Source: Desulfobacteraceae bacterium (GTDB lineage Bacteria > Desulfobacterota > DSM-4660 > Desulfatiglandales > Desulfatiglandaceae). Taken from it: a DNA stretch of 14,600 nt. The position numbers and the translations under genes were made by a program. Positions within the stretch are counted from its first letter, which is position 1. Each line of letters begins with the position of its first letter. The stretch is taken from NCBI GenBank assembly GCA_030612945.1, contig JAUWMY010000016.1:1-14600 (forward strand). The letters are read 5' to 3'. Positions 6,761 through 12,714 of this stretch are shown piece by piece. The notes beneath the pieces are model-generated. The model was not told where the DNA came from, made no database searches, and saw only the letters and a program-made list of their open reading frames with translations.

Positions 6761-7090
6761 CATGCCTATCCGGTTGACGCAGAATGGCGGTTTGGGGTAT
6801 GATCCTGTGCATGTCAGATTACCCCCGGACACTGTTAGAGTTTCAGAAACTCTTCCCTGATGAAGGCAGCCTGCGCTAGCCATCTGGAGCGTATCAGGTG
6901 GTCAGAAGGTTTCAAATGCCCATACTGTAGTCAGGTTGGTGATCCGTTCTGACCAATGGTAGCATTTCGATAGTGTGCTGAAGATTGCCACCAGAGTGGA
7001 ATCGCTGACCTACATGGCCTTTTACGAAGACGCGAAAACGCATACGAATCCCGCAGGATCCGACGATTCTGTGCTAACCGGATAGGCATG
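6761..7090 (+). mobile_element. IS1595-family deletion derivative (MITE-like), 330 bases
   Basis: Both ends carry the terminal inverted repeat catgcctatccggtt: 15 of 15 bases match between 6761-6775 and 7076-7090, and about 19 of 22 if extended inward. The ends are flanked by an 8-base direct repeat. Inside is only the start of a transposase reading frame (6811-6952); full IS1595 elements are around 1 kb or more. The interior has therefore been lost while both ends and the target duplication stayed. Such an element could be moved only by a transposase supplied from elsewhere. Confidence 0.85.
6811..6952 (+). pseudogene. Frameshifted N-terminal fragment of IS1595-family transposase
   Basis: From ATG 6811 the frame reads MSDYPRTLLEFQKLFPDEG and stops at 6877. 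Shifting by one base (frame from 6875) continues with HLERIRWSEGF and a zinc-ribbon half KCPYCSQVGDPF, then stops at 6950. The pattern 'YP.TLLEF...FPDE..C...L..IRW..GF.CP.C' is the N-terminus of IS1595 transposases as I know them. The catalytic domain is absent. The gene is dead by frameshift and truncation. Confidence 0.85.
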
Positions 7091-7098
7091 GTTCGTTT

Positions 7099-7292
7099 CA
7101 CTCACAATTGGAATCCCGGTAAAGAAAGGATCTTCGACTTTCCATTATTCCACCATTCCACTATTTTTACCCCGTGAAACTAATTTTTATTTCACTGGGG
7201 CCATGTGCGAGGCAAAAACTCAGGCCTCGGAGATATATTTTTATTTTTGCCGCCGCGGCGGGATACAATTTCCGCGACGTAACTATTTGACC
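7099..7292. repeat. Gene-free stretch with a cluster of hairpins
   Basis: Three potential stems lie just downstream of the acyl-CoA dehydrogenase stop. ccccgtgaaa (7170-7179) pairs with tttcac-t-gggg (7190-7200), with one bulge. cgaggc (7208-7213) pairs with gcctcg (7224-7229). A 12-base GC palindrome ccgccgcggcgg lies at about 7250-7261. None has a following T tract on the minus strand; the 7208-7229 stem is followed by a T-rich run only on the plus strand. They may end or stabilise the dehydrogenase transcript. Confidence 0.45.
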
Positions 7293-8435
7293 TCATATAT
7301 TCAGACGCTTGGCAATATCGTTCTTCATGACCTCAGTTGCCCCGCCCCCAATACTCCATACGCGCACATCCCTGTACATTCGTTCAATGGGATACTCTTT
7401 CATGTAGCCAAACCCACCGTGGATCTGGAGACAATCATAGGCCACGCGATTAATCATCTCCGCACAAAATGCCTTGCAGATGGATATCTCTTTGGACCTG
7501 TCAAGACCCCATGCATACATGCGAGCGGCATGATATACGAGTTGCCGGCCCGCCTCTATCTGAAGTGCAATGGCGGCCCGCTTGTGTCGTATCGCCTGAT
7601 GCTCGGACAAGGATTTGCCAAAGGTCTGACGCTGTTGCGCGTAAGCAATGGTATCATCCATGGCCTGCTGGGCATGAGACACACAGATGGCCGAGATGAC
7701 CAATCGTTCGTCCTGGAAGTTGTTCATAATGTAATAGAATCCCCGGTTTTCTTCGCCTAAAAGATTTTCCCGGGGAATACGGCAGTCTTCAAAAGTCAAC
7801 TCCGCCGTATCTGATGCCAGCCACCCCATCTTTTCTAACTTTTTGGCAGAAAATCCATAGGTGTCTTTCTCCACAATAAATATACTGATGCCTCTGTGAC
7901 CGGCTTCAGGGGAGGTCTTTGCCGCCACAAAAAGAATTTCGGCATTATAGCCATTGGTAATGAACATTTTTGAGCCATTGAGTAAATATGAATCCCCATT
8001 CCTCCTGGCCGTGGTCTTGATACCAGCCACATCAGATCCTGCATCCGGTTCGGTCACGGCTATGCCGCAGCGTATTTCTCCACTAATAATCCGTGTAAGA
8101 TACTTCTGCTTTTGTTCCCTATTTCCCTTACGGGCAAGGTGAGGGGAGGCCATATCTGTATGCATGGTTACCGCGGCCATAACACCGGCCGAACGGCATC
8201 GGGCAATCTCTTCTGCGAGAACAAGGGTCATAAAAATATCTCCTCCGGATCCGCCGTATTCGACAGGATGGCGAATTCCTAAATACCCCATTTCCCCCAT
8301 TTGTTTGAAAATCTCTTTCGGAATAGACCTTTCCTCTTCCCACCGGTCCACGTGGGGAACAATCTCGTTTTCCACAAATCTCTTGAGAGATTCCCGCAGG
8401 ATAATATGTTCTTCTTTAAAGATATCCCGATACAT
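7293..8435 (-). CDS. Acyl-CoA dehydrogenase
   Basis: 380 aa, the normal length for FAD-dependent acyl-CoA dehydrogenases, which form 2-enoyl-CoA and pass electrons to ETF. Seen: the flavin/substrate motif AVTEPDAGSDVAGIK (126-140), GSKMFITNG (154-162), RQTFGKSL near 269-276, and IHGGFGYMKEYPIERMYRD near the C-terminus. At the position where short- and medium-chain enzymes carry the base Glu376, this protein has Gly (SIGGGATE). Instead it has Glu243 in FQDERLVIS, matching Glu254/255 of isovaleryl- and long-chain dehydrogenases. That suggests a branched- or longer-chain acyl-CoA substrate. Ribosome site aggagt lies 5 bases before ATG 8435. It is separated from the flavin reductase gene by a 381-base repeat-rich gap, so it may have its own promoter. 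Confidence 0.93.
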   Translation of the reverse strand: MYRDIFKEEHIILRESLKRFVENEIVPHVDRWEEERSIPKEIFKQMGEMGYLGIRHPVEYGGSGGDIFMTLVLAEEIARCRSAGVMAAVTMHTDMASPHLARKGNREQKQKYLTRIISGEIRCGIAVTEPDAGSDVAGIKTTARRNGDSYLLNGSKMFITNGYNAEILFVAAKTSPEAGHRGISIFIVEKDTYGFSAKKLEKMGWLASDTAELTFEDCRIPRENLLGEENRGFYYIMNNFQDERLVISAICVSHAQQAMDDTIAYAQQRQTFGKSLSEHQAIRHKRAAIALQIEAGRQLVYHAARMYAWGLDRSKEISICKAFCAEMINRVAYDCLQIHGGFGYMKEYPIERMYRDVRVWSIGGGATEVMKNDIAKRLNI

Positions 8436-8505
8436 AGATGACTCCTATACCTAAACTGAGCGGTTCCAGGTTCAAAGGTTATAATCCATTGAAATCCAAG
8501 CCATA

Positions 8506-8626
8506 CAAGTTAAAAGTGTCTAAAGTGATCTAAAGTTCATAAAGTTATGGAGTCGCTTTGCTCCGATGTTTTTATATAATTGACAGAATTCCTTAACTTT
8601 AGCTCACATCAAACTTTAGTTCACTT
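8506..8626. repeat. Imperfect inverted repeat of 'ctaaagt' units
   Basis: The left arm contains spaced copies of ctaaagt/taaagt (8511-8546). The right arm contains their complements aactttag and actttag (8594-8620). Pairing is interrupted and the loop is about 45 bases. It looks like a degenerate dispersed intergenic repeat. Confidence 0.45.
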
Positions 8627-8709
8627 CAAACTCATACAGTTTAAAGGTGAAAGATGCTTGTCGTCTCTGCTAAGGTATCACTCTTTTGATATCAGACAGT
8701 TAGGGCTCT

Positions 8710-8747
8710 TTAACCGTGAACCGTGAACGTTGAACCGCTTAACCTAG
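8710..8747. repeat. Degenerate 'gaaccgtgaac' repeat, copy 2
   Basis: Three tandem-like 'aaccgtgaac'/'gaaccg' units, related to the block at 45-83 (about four fifths identical by eye, same orientation). Confidence 0.5.
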
Positions 8748-8816
8748 GCTAAATAAAAGCATGGTCATCTGATTGCCCGTGCCTGTGGCCCTGAAATGCA
8801 GGTCTCTTCCAGGATA

Positions 8817-10769
8817 TCAAATCTTCATGGCTGCGCCATACCCCTCCTCTATGGCCTCTAATGCCTTGCGAGGCCGGAGGGCATCCCCGATGACATGGCA
8901 GGGAATGCCTGTGCTCTCGATTTCTTTTGAAAGGCGGTTTTTGGCAACCTGTTCAACCGAAACTATTGAAAAGTCCCCTTTAATATGATGTTCTCTTTCA
9001 CTGATCATTATCTCTGCTTGTGAATTGTCTGCACTGATCAACCTGGCCTTTTTAAATACTTCCACCTTCCATTTCTTGAGAGAATTAAGCAGGTCGAATC
9101 GTCCTATGGGCCCCATATCAGGTGCAAAATGATCACCTTCCTCAACAACCGTTACCCCCTTTCCCTGGTTCGCAAGGAACAACGCCGTCTCTAATCCAAT
9201 TTGATTAGCGCCTAAGACAACCGTATAATGTGATAGATCGCTTTTGCCGGTGAAGATATCAGCGGCAGTAAAGATCCGTTCGGGATCGGTTCCGGGAATC
9301 TTCATCCTCTGAAACGGTGCCCCTGTCGCAAGAATCACCGCATCAGGATTTATCTCCTGGAGAGACTCCGGGTTTACCTCCCGGTTCAGGCTTACTTCAA
9401 CTCCCAATCTGTTGATCTCTCCAAACAGGTAATCCAGGTACTCTGAAAATTCTTCTCTTCCCGGTATCATGGCTGCAAGGCGCAGGTTTCCACCGAGCTC
9501 ATTTTCTTTTTCGCACAGCACAACTTCATGTCCCCTTTGAGTAGCGGCAATGGCCGCCTGTATCCCGCCGGGACCACCTCCAATAATCAGGACGCGTCTT
9601 TTTTTTGAAGCCGGATGAAGCTCCCATGCCTTTTCCCTGCCCATAACCGGATTGACAACACAACTTATGGGATCGTTCACTACTTTCTTGATCCCGCCCA
9701 GGAGCCTTTCGATACACGCCTGGCCGCATCCTACGCATGGCCGGATTTCCTGTAGCTTCTGCTCGTTGGCTTTTTTGGGTAAATCCGGGTCGGCCATCAG
9801 GGCCCGGCCCATGGAGATCAGATCGGCACTGCCCTCTGTAAGAATCTTTTCCGCCTGGAGGGGCGATTTAATCCTGCCTGCAGCAATAACCGGAACATCT
9901 ACCGTGTTTTTGACTGCCTGTGCCAGGGACAGAAAACCGCCCAGGTCAGACCCTATAAGAGGTATGGTTGGAGGGTCTGAGCCATACACACCGGCTGAGA
10001 CATGAATCACATCGATCCCTGTCTCCACTAACCAGGGGGCAATCCCTACTGCCTCTTTCAGGGTAAACCCGCCTTTCATATAATCCTCACCATTTAGGCG
10101 GAAAAAGAGCGGAATATCATTACCCACGGCCCTTTTTATCTCAGAAATAATTTCTCTGGCAAAACGGGCCCTGTTTTTCAAACTCCCTCCATAACCGTCG
10201 CTTCTTTGATTGGCATTTTGAGATAAGAACTGGTTGATCAGATACCCGTGGGCTCCATGGATCTCCACGGCGTCAAAGCCTGCTTCTTTTACCCTCCGGG
10301 CCGCTTCCCCAAAACTCCTGACAACGACTTGAATTTCGTCAATAGTAATTGCCTTTGGAGTTTCAGTGCAAAGGGCTGGCGCCGGAATGGTTGAGGGAGC
10401 TAATGGTTGAGTGCCGATAAGGGCTGATTTAGTTTGCCGGCCTCCATGCGCAAGCTGCATGGCTATTTTTGAGCCACATTCATGCACAGCCTTGGTGAGT
10501 TTTTTAAATCCGGGTATTTGACAATCATCAAACATGCCGCACTCTCCCCGGAAAATCCGTCCCAGTGGATGAACAGCGGTGGCTTCCACGATGAGCAGAC
10601 CAGCACCGCCTCTGGCCCTGACGGCAAAATACTCTATCAGCCTATCAGTAGCGGTTCCGTCTTCGGCTGCATAGCTTGTGCCCATGGCAGGCATGACGAT
10701 ACGATTTTTTAGATGAAGATTCCCGATATCAATTGGACTGAGGAGTTTTTTAAAAGCCATTTTGCTCAA
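8817..10769 (-). CDS. FMN/FAD/4Fe-4S enoyl(dienoyl)-CoA or enoate reductase, FadH/old yellow enzyme type
   Basis: 650 aa, three parts as in 2,4-dienoyl-CoA reductase (FadH), enoate reductases and BaiCD/BaiH. (1) An OYE-type FMN barrel: LSPIDIGNLHLKNRIVMPAM (10-29), MQLAHGGR (104-111), VEIHGAHGYLINQFLS (168-183) with His171, His174 and Tyr176, then RSDGYGG. (2) A cluster motif with Cys345, 348, 352 and 370. (3) A FAD Rossmann domain VLIIGGGPGGIQAA (393-406) and a pyridine-nucleotide domain VVLGANQIGLETAL (517-530). It would reduce a C=C bond of an unsaturated acyl-CoA or acid with NAD(P)H. The gap between Cys352 and Cys370 is 17 residues, longer than the roughly 11-12 of FadH and trimethylamine dehydrogenase. 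The start is TTG 10769, with agagagg 4 bases upstream; ATG 10760 is the alternative. It lies 9 bases after the thiolase stop, so it is in the same transcript. Confidence 0.88.
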   Translation of the reverse strand: MSKMAFKKLLSPIDIGNLHLKNRIVMPAMGTSYAAEDGTATDRLIEYFAVRARGGAGLLIVEATAVHPLGRIFRGECGMFDDCQIPGFKKLTKAVHECGSKIAMQLAHGGRQTKSALIGTQPLAPSTIPAPALCTETPKAITIDEIQVVVRSFGEAARRVKEAGFDAVEIHGAHGYLINQFLSQNANQRSDGYGGSLKNRARFAREIISEIKRAVGNDIPLFFRLNGEDYMKGGFTLKEAVGIAPWLVETGIDVIHVSAGVYGSDPPTIPLIGSDLGGFLSLAQAVKNTVDVPVIAAGRIKSPLQAEKILTEGSADLISMGRALMADPDLPKKANEQKLQEIRPCVGCGQACIERLLGGIKKVVNDPISCVVNPVMGREKAWELHPASKKRRVLIIGGGPGGIQAAIAATQRGHEVVLCEKENELGGNLRLAAMIPGREEFSEYLDYLFGEINRLGVEVSLNREVNPESLQEINPDAVILATGAPFQRMKIPGTDPERIFTAADIFTGKSDLSHYTVVLGANQIGLETALFLANQGKGVTVVEEGDHFAPDMGPIGRFDLLNSLKKWKVEVFKKARLISADNSQAEIMISEREHHIKGDFSIVSVEQVAKNRLSKEIESTGIPCHVIGDALRPRKALEAIEEGYGAAMKI

Positions 10770-10778
10770 TAAACCTCT

Positions 10779-11987
10779 CTAAGCCTTTTCCACAATTACT
10801 GATGTTCCAAGACCGCCCCCGACACAGAGTGTTGCAAGACCGTAGCGGATATCACTTCGCAACATCTCATGGATAAGTGTCGTCATCAGCCTGGCGCCCG
10901 TGCAGCCGATGGGATGTCCTAAGGCAATGCCACCGCCGTTCACATTAATGATCTTCTCGGATGAAAGACCCATGCCCTTAAACTCTATGATATCCGCCAT
11001 AGCCTGGGCAGCAAACGCCTCGTTCAATTCTATTAACCCGATCTCCTGGAAATCTATCCCGGACCTTTTTAGGACCCTGGCCGTGGCCTCCACGGGGCCT
11101 AATCCCATATATCTGGGGTCAACACCGGCAGATGCAAAGTCTTTGATCACTACCAGCGGCGTAAATCCATTTTTAACGGCCATTTCTTCATCCATAAGGA
11201 GAAGGGCAGCGGCCCCATCGTTTAGACCGCACGAATTCCCCGGCGTAACCGTGCCATCCTTTTTAAATGCAGGTTTCAGCCGGGCCAATTTCTCTAAAGA
11301 GATATCCAGCCTGGCATGTTCATCATTTTCGAATATAAATGTCTTTCCTTTTTTGGCTTGAACCTCCATAGACATGATTTCCTGCCGGAATACCCCGTCT
11401 TTAGTGGCCCTGTTGGCCTTCTCGTGGCTTTTCAGGGCGTAAGCATCCTGTTCATCACGTCCTATCTGATACTTTTCTGCCAGATTTTCCGCTGTGAGAC
11501 CCATATTGCAGTAGCCAAAAATGTCTTCCGGCCCACCAACGGTTTCCGAGGCATCAGTGAACCAGTCATAGAGCTTTCCATGACCAAGCCGATAACCCCA
11601 CCTGGCGCTGTCAATGAAATAAGGAAGGCTGCTCATGTTTTCAGCCCCGCCAGCCACCACAACACTTGCCTGGCCGGTTTGAATCAGCATGACCCCTTCG
11701 CATATGGCCTGGAGTCCCGAGGCGCACTGTCTGTCTACGGTATAGGCCGGGATGCTGACCGGCAGGCCTGCGCGGAATAGGGCCTGGCGTGCGCAATTCA
11801 GATAGTGGCTGGTCTGATATGCACAACCGAACACTACCTCATCAACCGCCTCAGCCTCAAGGCCGGTCCTCTTGAGTAGTTCCTTAATGACCATCCCGCC
11901 TAATTCATAAGAGGGAATGGCCTTCAGGCTACCTCCGTATGTTCCTACTGCCGTGCGAACGGCCCCAACAATTACTGTCTTTTTCAT
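10779..11987 (-). CDS. Acetyl-CoA acyltransferase/acetyltransferase (thiolase)
   Basis: 402 aa, the standard type I/II thiolase length. All catalytic elements are visible: nucleophile Cys88 in VDRQCASGLQA, NEAFAAQ near 322, the His loop GGGIALGHPIGCTGAR near 351-366, and the second Cys in CVGGGLGTS near 388. The usual GNASG loop reads GNSCGLNDGAAA, a mild variant. It would cleave a 3-ketoacyl-CoA in beta-oxidation, or condense two acyl-CoAs; direction cannot be read from sequence, but co-transcription with a flavin reductase and the nearby acyl-CoA dehydrogenase favour degradation. Ribosome site aaggaaa precedes ATG 11987. It is the first gene of the pair with the reductase. Confidence 0.93.
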   Translation of the reverse strand: MKKTVIVGAVRTAVGTYGGSLKAIPSYELGGMVIKELLKRTGLEAEAVDEVVFGCAYQTSHYLNCARQALFRAGLPVSIPAYTVDRQCASGLQAICEGVMLIQTGQASVVVAGGAENMSSLPYFIDSARWGYRLGHGKLYDWFTDASETVGGPEDIFGYCNMGLTAENLAEKYQIGRDEQDAYALKSHEKANRATKDGVFRQEIMSMEVQAKKGKTFIFENDEHARLDISLEKLARLKPAFKKDGTVTPGNSCGLNDGAAALLLMDEEMAVKNGFTPLVVIKDFASAGVDPRYMGLGPVEATARVLKRSGIDFQEIGLIELNEAFAAQAMADIIEFKGMGLSSEKIINVNGGGIALGHPIGCTGARLMTTLIHEMLRSDIRYGLATLCVGGGLGTSVIVEKA

Positions 11988-12030
11988 AAAATTTCCTTTG
12001 CCCCTTATTCCGTAATAGTTCAGCTATCTT

Positions 12031-12080
12031 GACAGGATTAACAGGATTGACATGATAATTTGTTTCATCCTGTTTATCTG
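12031..12080. repeat. 'gacaggattaacaggat' inverted repeat
   Basis: gacaggattaacaggat (12031-12047) is followed by catcctgttt. aacaggat (12040-12047) pairs perfectly with atcctgtt (12067-12074). It belongs to the same family as 3241-3330. It sits directly after the GxxExxY reading frame and before the thiolase start. Confidence 0.65.
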
Positions 12081-12592
12081 TTATTTTAAATCCTTGATCT
12101 TACCTTTTACCTCAACTTTCCTTTCCCCAAAATTAAGAATAAGTCCTATAGGTTTTCCTGTTGCAACAAGGTAATTGACTAATTGTACCTCATGAACTTT
12201 AATGATTCTCCGAACTGACTTCAGTTCTAACATAATGGTATCATTGACTATAATGTCAGCTACAAATTCTCCTACAATTTCATTTTCGTAGAAAACTGTA
12301 ATAGGTTTTTGCGATTCTGCTTCCAGATCAGGTTTATGTAATTCAATTAGCAAACATTTTTCATATACACTTTCGAGAAAGCCAAACCCCATTTTATTAT
12401 ATCCACGATAAGCACACCATATAAGCGCTTCCGTCAACTCTTGCCGCCCTTGTAAAAAGGCGTCACTCCGGTGAAAACCGGAGTCCAGGCTCTCTGTAAC
12501 TGGCTGAAAAGACTGGATTCCGGCTTTCGCCGGAATGACAGAAAATTGCGATTCCTGACTTTTTACGAGTTCATCAAATCTTGATATTCCAT
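12081..12592 (-). pseudogene. GxxExxY-family protein gene, split by a small insertion after codon 6
   Basis: The body (12081-12437) encodes about 118 aa with the family motif GFLESVY and the nuclease-like core GEFVADIIVNDTIMLELKSV, then HEVQLVNYLVATGKPIGLILNFG. The family's cellular role is unknown. A plain reading starts at TTG 12437. However, 150 bases upstream is a ribosome site (gaaagagg) and ATG 12592 reading MEYQDL before running into an insertion and a stop at 12565-12563. Removing 136 bases and one copy of a 4-base direct repeat rejoins MEYQDL to TEALIWCAYRGYNKMGFGF, which is what intact family members look like. The TTG is the duplicated Leu codon. Restarted translation from it is possible but not supported by a ribosome site. 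Intact homologues may also act as solitary small genes near repeats. Confidence 0.78.
12438..12573. mobile_element. MITE-like insertion with two tetraloop hairpins (136 bases)
   Basis: It is bounded by tcaa direct repeats (12434-12437 and 12574-12577). The ends are imperfect inverted repeats: cttgtaaaaag (12449-12459) against ctttttacgag (12559-12569), 10 of 11 pairing. Inside are two perfect 8-base stems, actccggt-gaaa-accggagt (12465-12484) and attccggc-tttc-gccggaat (12517-12536). No coding capacity. The ends match a dispersed repeat I associate with Desulfobacterota. It disrupts the GxxExxY gene. Confidence 0.75.
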
Positions 12593-12648
12593 ATTTCCTC
12601 TTTCAGGATGTGATAAATAATTTTGATTAACTGGATTTAAATCATGTC

Positions 12649-12690
12649 TATCCATGCCTGCCCCGCGGAACGCGGGGTTATCCTGTCAGA
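12649..12690. repeat. 42-base dispersed repeat, copy 2
   Basis: Identical to 3291-3332, same orientation, with the ccccgcg-gaa-cgcgggg hairpin at 12661-12677. The left arm of the larger inverted repeat seen at 3241 is not recognisable here, so this copy looks partial. It ends 24 bases before the IS4-like element. Confidence 0.9.
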
Positions 12691-12714
12691 TTTTTTCTAC
12701 CGGTGAACTATTGC

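Larger units (their letters stand above)
6753..7098. repeat. 8-base target site duplication flanking the IS1595 remnant
   Basis: gttcgttt occurs directly before the left terminal repeat (6753-6760) and directly after the right one (7091-7098). An 8-base duplication is the established size for the IS1595 family. Confidence 0.85.
8436..8816. other. Gene-free gap with degenerate repeats
   Basis: No convincing open frame. It holds an imperfect long inverted repeat of 'taaagt'-type units (8506-8546 against 8592-8626) around a short ggag/ctcc stem, and a 'gaaccgtgaac' block at 8710-8747. A promoter for the acyl-CoA dehydrogenase gene should lie here, but I could not pick one with confidence. Confidence 0.5.

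Noticed and set aside
7203..7760. 185-codon plus-strand open frame opposite the acyl-CoA dehydrogenase C-terminus
   Set aside because: Its sequence is the complement of a clear acyl-CoA dehydrogenase and matches no family; the start is inside hairpin DNA.
10900..11780. Two 150-codon plus-strand open frames opposite the thiolase
   Set aside because: The thiolase on the minus strand has every catalytic motif; the plus-strand translations have none.
12081..12437. Treating the GxxExxY frame as an intact gene starting at TTG 12437
   Set aside because: The true N-terminus with a ribosome site is found at 12592 on the far side of an insertion.
12438..12573. CRISPR-like or riboswitch interpretation of the paired hairpins
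   Set aside because: There are only two unlike stems, no repeated spacer pattern, and the unit sits inside a coding sequence with insertion-type ends.
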